Part shown: piece after piece, positions 34,545-46,988 of the stretch | Position numbering within the stretch: position 1 is the first letter of the stretch | Layout of the letters: each line of letters opens with the position of its first letter | From: Odontesthes bonariensis | Taxonomy: Eukaryota; Chordata; Actinopteri; Atheriniformes; Atherinopsidae | Assembly (NCBI RefSeq): GCF_027942865.1 | Contig: NC_134515.1 | Coordinates: forward strand, 26,186,227-26,250,226 | Length of the DNA: 64,000 nucleotides | Direction: 5' to 3' | Program-made: the position numbers and the translations under genes | Notes under the pieces: model-generated | What the model was told of the DNA's origin: nothing | The model's input: only the letters and a program-made list of their open reading frames with translations | Database searches by the model: none

Positions 34545-37500
34545 CTATTTGTCCTTGTCTGAGTAGAACTCCGCCCAGCGGCTCTCATAGAAACGCCTCA
34601 TTGAGTGTCCCGCCATTCCCACCTCCGACGTGTCCTCGTTGAAGAGCTCACAGTTGTTGAAGACGAGCTGAGCGTCCGCCGCAAACTCCTCGCAGCTGCA
34701 GTAGCTGAGGCAGGGAAAGCCAAAAACACTCAAGTTAAAAACCTCCGGAAAGGGATGAATTATTCGCAAAGAAACAAACAGGATGCAACAAGACAGGAAA
34801 GTAAATCATAATGTGGCAGCGTATTAAAAAAAAAACAAAAAAAAACAAACTCATTCAATTCTTCTTCTTCTTCTTCAAAAAAAAAAAACTTATTTCTGAA
34901 TAAAGAAAAAGAATGGAGCCCTTACGCTCCCTGTAGCAGCCTCTCTCTCATGGTGAGGAAGTCCATGGGGTTCTTGATGATGCGGCGGTAGCCCGGCACC
35001 AGCCGGGGATTGACTGGTTCGAGGAAGGGCCAGGCGTCTGCATGAGACTCCATCTCCATCAGAATGATCCTGGCAGGAAGTTACATCACGAATTAAAACA
35101 AATTCCCCACGTTGCACGAACTAATAAGACTGCGCGTGGGAATGTTTCGACAGCGGTGAGGGCGCCACTCACTCGCAGAAGGTGAGGTCGGGTTGGTTGC
35201 GTGTTGTCATGCGGCGCCTTTTGCTGCTGCTGCCGCCTCCTCCTTCTCTGCTGCCTCCTTCTCTGCCGCCTCCTTCTCCGGAGTAACGGGAAGGCGGTGC
35301 AGGCGGCGCATCCTTGTGCCGCGTCGTCATGCCGCCGCTACGTCGAGCCGCCGTCTCGTCCTCGGAGCTCTCGTCTTCATACCTTCTCTTTTTCACTCTG
35401 GTGCGCGTTTTGGTCGCGCGCTGCAAGTCGCCTTCCGCCTGAAGGGAGGGAAAAACATGCAGTGAAACGTCACAATCGCTGGAAAACACTGCTGGATTGA
35501 AAGGAAAGCGGTAAGTTTTGTTCCGACTAAATTTTAAGCATCATGTGACGGGTTCCAACCTGAGAAACACAGGTTGGACAAAACCAGTCTCCCTCTGGGA
35601 TCTGAGTGATTTTGGGCTTCAGGCAGTACATGTGGCAGCCCCGATCACAGCCGTCACACAGCAACAGGCACTCATCGTTGTCTCCTTTTCTGCAAACCTG
35701 GCAAGTCTACAAAGATCACAGAAGTTACTGTAAGTTAAACCAGAGTTTGTGTTAATATTTTGAGAAGTGGCCTCCCATATAAATGCCGTACGCCACGAAG
35801 AAATGACATTTTGAGCAGCTAATTGTGGGGCTTCTTACCACTTTGGTAACAGATCTTTCCCAAGCAATGGCCTTCTCCAGCTGAAGTAAACACAGACAGA
35901 GCTGGGGAGCGCTGCGGCAGCGGTCCAACGCCTGCCGCCACGTTCGCATGCGAGAGGTGATCTCACTCTCCAGACTGGAACGGAAGAAAACTCATGAATA
36001 ACTTTGAATTTGAAAACTTTGGGGATTTCTCAACTGTGAACCGCCGGCCGTCCCCACCTGATGACATCCATCGGGTGCTCCTCTCCGGGTGTAGGCGTGA
36101 GGGGAGCGAGGCGCATCACCTCAGCTGGGTTCCACAGCGGCTCCTTCAGGTAGCGTCGCTCAATGTTTCTTTCGAGGTTGGCCAACCGCAGCACGGCCAG
36201 GTCCAGCGGGTGTGTGGCGATGCGAGGCAAGCCAGACCACTCCTTCTTAGTTCGCACGATCCAGTCGTCGCGCGGGTCGACGTCGTGCTCGTAGAACTGA
36301 AGGTCGTCACGTGTGGAGTCTGGATCTGGGATGGTGTAGGGCTACAAGGAGGAAAAGACACGAGGAGCTGAAGCGTGAAGCAGAGTGAGAAAACGTACAA
36401 AGCGTGGACGCTGAGTCAACCGCTTCAAAGAGTACCTGAAACTCAGCCAGCGGGGTCTCCGTGTTCGTCTCAGCGTCGCTCACTGCACTCTGAGGTGGTG
36501 CCTTGAAGAATCAGAAAGAGCAAAAACTATTTGTTCCGCTACTTAAAAGCACATTTACTGTGGTTTACTTCATGTCCAGAATATTCCGTTAAGAATAGGA
36601 AATGCACTTTTTCAGCACAGCTTAGTCCACATTTTGGAAAATTGTGCAAAACTACGTTTTCAGGCAATTAAAAATAACAAAAACATGAGACATATGGGGC
36701 ACTTTTGCGTTTTTCCTTTGTTAAATAAAAGATAAAGGAACTGTATTCAGTTCTGCTCTCACCTTCAGATGTAGATCAGCAGCGATGACCCGCTGCTCGA
36801 GGTCCTCCACCCACTGAAGGGCGCTGACGTCCGTCTCCATCGCTCTCTCCTGCACCTGCCACGGCTGCTGCAGAGCCTCCAGCAGGACGTCCTTCTCCTC
36901 CACCTTTGACTCAAATATTGGGTCTGTTCGGAAAGGACATACAGGAACATTTATAAGGAGTGAACGACACAACGAGGTGAAGGTGAAAAAAATGAATAAA
37001 TAAATAAATGCTGGCATAGCACAGTTATGGACGGACATCCAGTTACTAACAACGCTCACCGTTGATAGGTTTGGTGCACATCTCAGTGAGGCTCTCCATG
37101 TGTTTGGCCAAATGCTTATGGAGCACCTTCTCTCTGATGCCTCTTGGATTGAGGGCCTGTAAGGTGTTATACAGTTCCTCTGGATCCTTAATCCACCACC
37201 AGCCACGCACCATTGCTGGAGAAAACAACAAAACATTATTATTATCATCATTATAAACAAGAGGTTAAACACATGAAAAAAAGCAAGAAGAAGAGACCAG
37301 TTTCTATCTTACCGACTTATTTAAGTCAGTGCAGTCAAATGATTTCAAAGAAAAACAAAGAACACTTCTCAGAGTCCTCTTTTAACTACTTACACGCTGG
37401 GATGGGTTTGACCACCATCTGTGTGAAGTACTGCTGCTCGAGTTCCTGGAACACAGAGTTGGGTGGACGGCCGCGGCGTTTCGCTGCCGCTCCTCTGGGC

Positions 37501-40500
37501 GCCCTGCGGGCGGGACTGCTGCCCCTGCTGCCCCTCCTCCGCCTGCGGCCTGGCCTGGCCGGGGTGCTGGGAGCGGCTGGAGGAGGAGCAACGGGAGCTG
37601 GCAAAAGCTGAGGGATCGTTGGCGGAGCAAGAGCGGCACCTGCTGAGGAGAGGTCATGTGGTGCTGCGGGGTCAGCAGGGGTCTGGCACGGCAGAAGTGG
37701 GTCCGGCTGAAATGTGGGAAGGCATAATCTTATATAGACTGAAAGTGCATTATTACAGCATCAAATTGTATTTTATGCTATCATTCCACTGGCGAACCTG
37801 TACGAGTGAGGCAGCGAGCGGTGGCAGAGCACTCGGGATCTGAGGGAGGAGTTTAGGGGGCGAGCTGGGCGACGTGGGCATCTGGGGCTCGGCCAGAGAG
37901 TTATCGTCACATGGTTGTTTGGGGAGGAGATTGAACCACTGTCCTTGTTTCTCTGCCATCTCCTTCACACTCTCCTCCGGCTGGTTACCATCTGGAGCTT
38001 CGCCCGCCATCGAGCAGGTGCCGTTGGTCACCGCTTCCTGTGACTGGCTGAGCCAGCTCTGGAAAGCTGCTTGTGTGAGGTCTTGCATGCAACTGTTTGG
38101 TGATCCCGGCCCTTCCTCCCCACCGGACCTGATGCTGCTGCGACGCCGGCGGCGGATCTTTGCGGTGCGGAGGTGAAGCTCGACTTCGGGCTTGATTTTT
38201 CGAGGACGTCCGCGGCCTCTCTGCGTGCTCATGAGGGATGCAGTGCCAGGAAGGGGGTCCTCCTCTGGAGAGAGGGGCTGGGCCTGGCCTGGGGTGGCAG
38301 AAGATGGAGAAGAAGGTAGAGTGGGAGGAGGAGGGGGAGGAGTGGTTGGCATGGGAGCCTCCTCAACTTTGAGCTCCTTTTTGAGGAAGGTCACAGGCAC
38401 CTCAGCTACAAGGACATCTTCTGAAGCTGCAACATCAAGAAAAAGTAGGTTTAAAAACACCAAGAGTTTAGAAAAAAATAAAACTAAAATGTAATTCAAT
38501 CTCAGACTCACTTAGTAATTCTTCAGGCCCCTCAACCAGAATTCCTCCCAGGTGAGGTAGGGCTAAGTATCTGCGCCTGTAACGGTCCTGACCCAGTATC
38601 CCAGCCCGCATGGAATGAGACGACTGCAGCAGCTTTTTACGGAAAAACGCTTGGCGCTGTGGAGGGTCGAAAGCAAACAACATTCAACAGGCGGCAACAT
38701 TAATGCTTAAAGCACTGCGTCTGAGTAGCATCAGACTTACCTTTGTTAGCTTATCTATCTGTCTTTCAAGCTCTGGAATGCTGGCGGTGGTAGGGCTCTC
38801 AGTCTGCAGCGAGAAACATCATTCAGTTAGAATCCTAGCTTTCCAATTCGTACAGTTTAATTCTAACACAGCAGGGCAGATACATACGTCGCTGAGTTTG
38901 GGCTCCTCTTTGCGCACACGTCGGTTTCCTCTCTCCAGGACGAGACCACTCTCCTCCAAACTGAGGTTTTCCTCCTCGGCTACTCTGGCACTGCGCCTCC
39001 TCTCCTCAAAACAGAGCTCCTCCTGCGAGCGTCCTGTGCGACGTGATAGCGCCACCTTCAGTCTGGCAGGGAGAACACACGGTCATGACCAGCATAACAT
39101 TCATGGCTTTAACGGACAGATTTGAGGACGCAATTGAGCTATTCTGTATTTGTGGGGGAAAGAAACAAAACAAAAAAATAATAATAACATTGTCATACTT
39201 GCGCAGTTTCCCCTCAATGATCCACTTATTCTTCCTGAAGGTTGCCATGTTCTCTAATGTGTTGTCGATGTCACTGAAATACAAAACATACATACAGAAA
39301 CAATGTAAAAGCAACGCAGGGCAAAGTAATTTGATGTAAGAGCGGGGGTTTATCCTCTTGGTCCAACCTTGTCACGATGCTGCTGCTGTTAAGTTCATCC
39401 ACCAGGAAACCCAGGATAGCTGCCTTGGTGTCAGGGGGCAGGGCGTGAAAGGTTTTGGTCCTCAGTGTGTTGCAAACCTCTGTCTCGTAACCATGAGATT
39501 CCAAAAAGATGCGAAGCACTTCCGAGACGCTGCTGCGGGTCAGCTCCAACTCAACCAGCTTTTCCCCAAGTATCTTTACCGACTGTGTATTAGCATGAAG
39601 AGGAGAGAGAGATACAGATTAAAGGGTGAAACGAATCATTAACAAGAGCTGCTTTAATGGAGAGAATGCACAATGTGCATCACACACACACACACACCTG
39701 ATAATAGGACGGTAGGCCTGGATCGTGCAGCGCTGACTCCACCAGCTTTATCAGTAGGTCCTGGACCTCTCCCTGGCTGTCGCCCAGGCCTAGCACCCCC
39801 TCCTGTAGGGTCGCAAGGCTGGGGATGTCTTGGGGTACATTGAGACCGATCACCTTTCCGTAGGCATGTAGAAACTCAACCACATCCAGGCAGTGTGCAA
39901 AAGCTGTTCCGGAAAGCACCAAACCGGGTATCCGGGAGAGCTCTGGAAGAGGCTGGAGAAAGGAAAGTTCAACAGATTACGATTTTTAACTGTTTTAAAC
40001 TAGAAGTTCAATATGATGAGGGTTCAGATGAAAACGCACTTTATGATCGGTGAGACACATGTCCTCCGTGGGCTTCTTCAGCTCTTCTGCGATCAGTTGC
40101 TGCCTCTTCCGCTCCTCCAGACGCCTCTGGGCCTGAGCTCTCCGCTCTGCGGCCCTTTTAGCTGCCAGAGCGGCATTAGCTGCCGCCTCCGCCTCCGCCT
40201 GGGCTTTAGCCAGGGCCTTGGCTTTACTCCGAGCACTCTGCGCCCTATTACTCAGGGCCACCCGTTCCCCAGATGCCTGCTGTGCAGGTGAGGCAGCATT
40301 GACCTTGACTGACCTCCTGCGGCCGGGCTTTTTGGGCTCCGCGGCAGACTCTGGAGGTGCGAGCTGCGGGGCTGTCGGGTCTGTTGTTTCAGCCTTTCCC
40401 TCGAGGAGTTTTGCCTCTTGCGCCAACTAAAAAGCACAGACAAAAGGAGAAAATACGACATTAAATAAGACACGACGATGAGCACTACGGTGCAAATTAT

Positions 40501-43500
40501 TAAGTTTTTAAACTGTACCTTGGCCTTCTTTTTTTCCTCTTTTATCTTTTTAATCTTTGCGTCCTCCCTTCTCTTCATTCTTGCCTGGAAGAGGAGCAGC
40601 AAAGAAAACAGGATGAGATGTGAACGGTGTAACGGGTCAACATTACAAACCAGTCTGGAACACATACCTTCTTTTTCATTTTCTTCTTGATTTTTGCCAT
40701 TTTCTCCTTTTCCTCCTCTGTAAGAGCCTCTATATATATATATATATATATATATACATAAAACAATTATTATTATTTTTTTTTTTAAAAACAGTCAGAA
40801 ATAAATCAGCCACAGAAACACATCTGAAGTTTTACTGTAAGCGAGCCATAAAGTCACAGAAAACTATCATTTAAGCCAAATAATGTTAAACATCAGCTTT
40901 CGCTCACCCTTGGCCTCAAGTCGGTTCAGCAGCTTGGCATCAACTTTGCTGAGGAGGTCGATCATCTTGAGTTTAGGGGGTCTACCAGGGCGGCGAGCTG
41001 GCCCTCCCTTCACGCCGCGAACCCTGCGAGGTTTCTCTTTATCGGGGTTCGGTGGTCTGCCCCGCCTACCAGTGATGGCCATGATCATAGAGGGAACTTC
41101 CTCATTGGCCAAAAGGACCCACTTCTTGCCCTGTAATACATCCGAGACATGGATGCAATTAACAGGCCCACGTTAAGGTCTTCCACACATTTGACCATGC
41201 AGACCATTTTATTTATTTATTTATTTAAAAAAAACATACCTCTGATGATTCTCTCTCTTCATAAAAGTCTCCAACAGGCATGCGTGGGCTGAAGCTGAAG
41301 TGTTCTCTGGTGACCACACTGTCTGTGTGTCTCTTCAGGTACTGGGAGAATTTATTAGGAAATGGCAGAACAAAAAAATAAAAATCAATGCACGATCAAG
41401 CGTAAAAAAAATAAGAAGTTTCATCAATATACTAGGCCATTCAGGGTGTTTAAATGGAAGGGGGATTCACCTTGATTATTTCTGGAAACTGCTTCATCCT
41501 CCTTCCACAGGGAGTGTAATACCAAGTTTCGCCCTTCATGCGGCTCTCCATTTTCTTCACACGGATCTCCCTCTTCCAGCTAGAAAATAGGGAAAACCCG
41601 CCTTTTAGATTTCTGTTCTGGCTTTAAGGTAAACCGTTTAAGGGATTGTTTAAGCAGTTTGCACAGTTTTCTTACTGTAAACAAAAGTAATGAACAAATA
41701 CCCCATATTATAACAATAAATACTAAAAAAAAATGAATAAATAAAACAGCATTGCTGATTTAATTCCAAGGATTCGACTTAAATCAACTTAAGAGTTGAA
41801 ATCAGAGCTCTAAAATGTGTTTAAGCCCCTTTAACTAATGAAAAGAATGGTTACCCGTGCTGCAGAGGGATCTGAACCTGCTCCTCAGTTGCGACCCTTC
41901 TTTTGTTCGATTCCCCTGCTCGAGAAAATTAACACAAGCACACGGTTAGAATGATACACCGAGGAAAAGTGTCAACAGTATGCCATCACATGATGAGGAG
42001 CCAACACATTGGCCCGCTTCATTACCCGCGGTGGAGCTGTCGTCATCGTTTTCATCAACGCCTTCAGCAGACGTTTCGCCCTCTCGTTTCTGGGCCGTCA
42101 CCACCTTTCCTTCTCGGTCTTGTTTTTTGACTCTTCTCATCTTCTTGGGTTTCTGAGCTGCTGTGCTGAGAGCCGAAGCGTTGGCCAGAACAGCTTCGAT
42201 CGCGGCTGTTATCGGATCAACCTCCTGCGTCAAAGGCCCAGCTGCCGCCGCCGCCGACGACACGGCTGGTGTTTCTTTGACAGCCACCTTGAGAGACTTC
42301 TTTCTCTTTCTGCCCCTCGCCCCTTCCTCTTTAGCGTCGCCCTCTTCATCAGTCTTCGTCTTCTCCACTTTTGGGGTTCGAGCTCGAGGCTTCCGCTGTT
42401 CCACTGAGGAAGAAAAAAAAAATTTTTTTTTAAATTTTAAAAAGAGCGCTAAATTAAACCCCAATACTCTCTTAAGAGTGAAATTCGACTGAAAGCGGAC
42501 TGTCAAATACCTGGGGTTTTAATCCATATCTTTGGAGCTCGAGGTTTGCGAGATTTCCCTGTGGCTCTCAGGTGGCCTCCAGCAGCTGAACCAGTCTGCT
42601 CAGTCACTGGTTGGAGTGGGTGTACAGCAGGGCTCTCTGCTGGGGTACTGAAAGCGATGAATTTCTCGTCTCTCATCTTGAAACTCGGGGGTGTCACCGT
42701 CTCATTAGCAGTGGTCTTAATGTGTCCAGCTGAGTCTGGTGTATCGTGTCCTCGTGGCTCCCACTCTGCTTGAGGATCTGAGACGGAACAAGAGGGAACA
42801 GTGTCAGCAGGGTGCAGACATGTCATCTTACACAGCTCTCTTTATTAGGAGTCATTTCCCTCTATTGTTTAAGAGAAAATATATATATTTAGATATGCTT
42901 TGCTAGTATACAAACCAATAAATGCTGTTTGCAAAACAGTGGCATAGAGTCAATAATTAGAAACTTACTAAGTGTACCTTGAAGATCTGGCTGAGATGAG
43001 ACAGAGTGCGAGTTGGACACGCTTGAGTCGGCAGGAGGCTCTTCAATCTGAGAAGTATTGTTCAAAGAAGACTCCAGCATGGATTCTCCTGTAACTTGGA
43101 AGCTGCTTGTCTGGTCGGCCTCAGAGGTATCCCCTTCCCTGGTTGAGTTCCTGGTGTCATCTCCGGAGTCTTCTTCTGAAAAGCTGCTCTTTCTGGTGCT
43201 GTTAAACGTAGAGGATTGCTCGTCCTTAGGACTGGATATGCTGTCAAACAGAGAGGTGTCCTCTCTCATGGGAAAGCTGTGGTCAAAGTGAGCAGAGCCA
43301 CCTAAACATGAGCTGTCGCCATCCAAAAGAGAGGCTGTTTCCAAGACAGAGCTGACATTGATTCCAGAAGGGGTGTCGCACGTTGAATTGCCATCATAAT
43401 GAGAGGCAGTATGGGAAGAGTTATCAAAACTTTGTTCCTCGGTCAGATGTTGTACCCTTGTGCTGTTAAGCTGTGGGGACTTTCCGAGCAGAGATGACTC

Positions 43501-45932
43501 CATCGCAGAGTTCTCAGCCTCCGAGACGAAGCTGCTTTGCAGGCGCCGCTTCTCAAAATCCGTTTGTTTATTCTTGAGATTTTCGTCAGGAGCACTTGTG
43601 CTCTGGAGGGATTTTCCTGGGAGATCAGTGAGGGCTTTATGTGGGCAGACTTCTGATTCCTTAGTGTCCGTCCTCATTGTGCCCGAATCGAACTGAGAGA
43701 AGAATTCTTCTGGTTTTCCATTCCTTTTATTTTCCACCTCTTTGCCATCATTACTGGAACCACGGCGGTCTGACTCGGGAGACGACTGCTTCACCGAGGG
43801 AGGAGTGGTGGTGCTTGGAGGATGCGGCCCAGAGTCGGAGCTTTGCATCGCTCTAGAGGACGTACCCATTGCAGGAGGCACAGACACCAAGGCAGGAGGG
43901 GAGGACACGGGTGCAGTCCTGGAGGCTTGAGTGGTTAGAAGAGGTAGGGTAAAAAGAGGTCTGACTGTAGGGCTGTCTTGGGCTTCTGGGGAGGCTAAGT
44001 TAACCCCTCCTGGTGGTGCTGATGCTGCAGAAGCAGAGGAAAGACTTGTGTCAACAGCTGGAAGAGTGTATGTCCGACATTGGGATGTCGATACTGGTTC
44101 ACAAAGTTTACTGCCAACTGAATGAGTTTGTGATGAAGGAGATGCAGGTGTTGTTTTCTGCGACAGAGCCATACTGGAAGATGAGGAATTTGTACTCTCA
44201 GATAAAGTAGCAGATATCAACTTTGGGGGGGCCGGTGTTTCATGCTGACCTCCAGATGCATCAGTGAAAGAGGTCGTCAAAGACGGCTTGGACCCATGAA
44301 CCATCTGCATCTCTAGAGATGAGGTGGGTGTAGAGTAAGATGAGGTGGAGACCACAGCGTGAGGGGAAACAGTTGTAGGAGGTACAGAGGCTGACTTTGC
44401 GTGATGAACCAAAGACTCTGATGAGGAGGAGGGGGAGGAGGAGGAGGAGGCAGGCGGTCCTGAAGAACCTGCTGCAGGTCTAGTCCCCCTCTCAGGCGAA
44501 CCAAAAGGTGTGGACACCTTTGAAGGGGATGCAGGCAGGGGGGAAGAAGATCCTTCTGAAAGATACTTGGATCCTGCAGGGGATATCTCAGCTGCACCAG
44601 AGATTGGAGTCCTGAGGCCCTGCACCATTGGGGGAGGTGAGGAGAGTCTGGAAGAAGCTACTGCAGATGGACTAAAGGACACATTGGAAGGTGCTGACAT
44701 TTGCAGAGGAGCAGATTCTGATGAAACGAAAGGGGGCTCAGGTTCAGATGAGACCCGCGGTGGTGTTGAGGCCTGGGTCAGAGACACCGACGCTCCCGTG
44801 CTTGATGCAGAGAGCGGAGAGGACGCGCACTGGGGAAGAGGGTTTATGACTGGATCTTTGACAGGGGAGGTCATTTCTGGATGAGGCGCTGCTGGCTGAT
44901 CTGAATGGTGAGGATATTCACTTTGTGGACCCACATGAGCAGCAGAAGGTTTGGGTTGGTAAATGTCAGTCTTGGCTGGCCTCTGGCCACTGGGCGTCCT
45001 TTCATTGCTCTTATAGCTTGCGTCAACCTCCTTGACAGCTTCTCTCGAATGCCCTAAAAGAAGAATTTAAAAAATTAAGAAAAGTCCACAAATCAGTAAA
45101 AGTGACATACCAACAGTCACACTGATAATCAAATGTGATCCTAATATTGTATAGAAGCAATTTTAGGCTCGAAATAAAGAAGTTCGGCAGACATTAGCTG
45201 TCCCTCGCTAACCATCTGGATGGCATTTTAGTCAAACAGTGACACCTGCTGGTTGTATCTTAACACTACATGAGTGCTGAGCTCTGGCAGTGAGACTGAC
45301 CCAGTACCAGACACTTCAGTGAAACACCTGATGTGTTTGTCTTTTCTTTTTTTTTTTTTGTCAGATTCACAATAGCTTTATTCCAGCAAAACCAACATGA
45401 AACTATAGCACACCCAGGGAGCAACATTATTCAGCAAGATCCTGAACTGGGATGGCTATGCCGTACATGGCTGAGGAGAAATAAGACCAGATGACTGGCA
45501 CTAAAAAGGAGGAAATGGAATGTTGATAAGAGAAGTTTGACTTATGAGGAAATCCAAGTCAAAAATCCAACCTTATCAAAATGTGGAACCGACACATTCC
45601 AGTCAAAACACTAGTAGTCACTTGCTTTTTAAAAGTAAGAAATAAGCAACAAAGAAAAGAAAGGAATAACAAAAAAAAAGTCACCTCGTCCAGGAGAAGA
45701 CATTCCCACGCTGCTGGCGTGGGGGCTCCGGTCCCTGTTGTGACCCTTGGGAGATCCAGTATCCTGCACTGCCGACGGGGAAATAATTGGTGCTGACGAC
45801 ATCCCCACTGGCAGAGGGCTGCCGGTGCTCCCTCTGCCTAAGCTGTGGTGCTGCGGGCTGCCACGTGGAGGAGTGAAATTCTGGGCAGCTGGGGACATCA
45901 TCTGAGACTGCTGCTGCTGCTGTGGTGGCGGC

Positions 45933-45983
<51 letters not shown>

Positions 45984-46988
45984 GGAGATGACAGGGATGG
46001 GTGCTGGGGCTGATGCTGGTAGTAGGGCATCCCATTAGGCAACATGCCGTAATGCTGTGGTTGCTGGTGCTGCTGGTGGTGATGGTGTGGTTGACGTTGG
46101 GAATGGAGATGCTGCTGAGATGGTTGATGCGGGGGCTGTTGTAAGGACTGCTGCTGGTGATGCTGTGACGGTGTAATCCCAGGATGCGCCTGACTCTGGT
46201 AGGTCCCATACATGCCGTGGGAATTGTAACTCATCTGCTGCGGGCCAGGGTTACTCCTGTTCCAGTACTGAGTCCCTGTTAGAGGAATGTTTGCTGGGCC
46301 TGTGACAGGGGGCTGGTGGGAGCTTTCAATCCCCCCGTTCAGCTGGTACTGTCCGTGACCCTGGAAGTGGTGTTGTGACTGAGGCGGCACCATCCCGGGT
46401 GTAGGCTGCTTCTGGTGCATCCCGTGCCCGGAAGAGGTGCCCATGCCAGGACCATACTGAGGGTGTCCACTCCACAAGTAGTCATAGCCCATGCTGCTCT
46501 GGTGCCGGTTGCTCATGTGTGGGTAAGGAGCTGACGGTGGGTGGGAACCAGGCCCACTGGACCCGAGTACAGTAGTGACGCCATTCACATTCATTTCGCC
46601 ATTCATATCTGTTAGATACAAGCAGATAAACTGAGTTAAAAAGTACAGCGTCAGTAAAAGTCTTTGCTGAAATAAGTGATGCTACCAGAGGCTTGAAGCA
46701 TCTCTGTAGTCATTTAACATCACTTTGTGTTTCATTTTGCATCTCTATCTCGTGTGTCTTTCTCTCTGACATTCTGCTGGGGACGCTCCAGGGAACCCTG
46801 GGCTTGTGACTCTTAGCCCATTCAGCAATACATCAAAGTTTCCCAAAAGGATGAAAATACTCACTCTTGCCCTGTTGAGAAAAACTCATGGAGGACCCGT
46901 TAGTATAAAGAGAATCCCCTGAGGAGAGTTTCAGTCCTGAGTTTGCTGAGGATTGGGTGACATAGTTGAAATGGTTATTAGAGTCCAT
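34545..46988 (-). CDS. baz2a: BAZ2A (TIP5), nucleolar remodelling complex large subunit
   Basis: The ATG follows an acceptor directly (46,988; MDSNNHFNYVTQSS). Coding exons in order are about 46,865-46,988, 45,685-46,608, 42,969-45,053, 42,511-42,777, 42,026-42,403, 41,855-41,915, 41,471-41,579, 41,240-41,341, 40,908-41,130, 40,668-40,729, 40,519-40,584, 40,040-40,426, 39,698-39,952, 39,368-39,582, 39,199-39,273, 38,888-39,062, 38,741-38,803, 38,512-38,656, 37,798-38,426, 37,394-37,706, 37,060-37,215, 36,763-36,923, 36,436-36,501, 36,058-36,341, 35,839-35,974, 35,560-35,706, 35,172-35,438, 34,926-35,069 and 34,545-34,704. Domains: TAM/MBD across 41,240-41,915 (GETWYYTPCGRRMKQFPEII), AT-hooks (GRRGRPPN, RRPGRPPK, RGRGRPRK, KRRGRPPN), DDT (39,368-39,952), the DRYRRRY motif (38,512-38,656), a PHD finger (35,560-35,706, CRKGDNDECLLLCDGCDRGC) and a C-terminal bromodomain (PMDFLTMRERLL, FNEDTSEVGMAGHSMRRF). 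With SNF2H it silences rDNA. The N-terminal third is poorly conserved and holds a Q16 tract. Individual exon ends may be off by a few bases. Confidence 0.95.
40731..40756. repeat. (TA) microsatellite abutting a baz2a splice acceptor
   Basis: A TA run ends directly at the TAG acceptor of the baz2a exon starting at 40,729 (minus strand), where a pyrimidine tract would be expected. Confidence 0.85.
45935..45982 (-). repeat. baz2a: (CAG)16 polyglutamine-coding repeat in baz2a
   Basis: Sixteen uninterrupted CTG triplets on the plus strand encode Q16 in the Baz2a frame, followed by PPPP and a Q5 stretch. The surrounding exon is Gln/His/Pro-rich. The human protein has no long Q run in the matching region. 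Confidence 0.95.

Noticed and set aside
42163-42492. Plus-strand frames over baz2a exons (also 35,193-35,500, 37,874-38,494 and 43,058-44,884)
   Set aside because: All are antisense shadows of GC-rich baz2a coding exons whose minus-strand frames match Baz2a.
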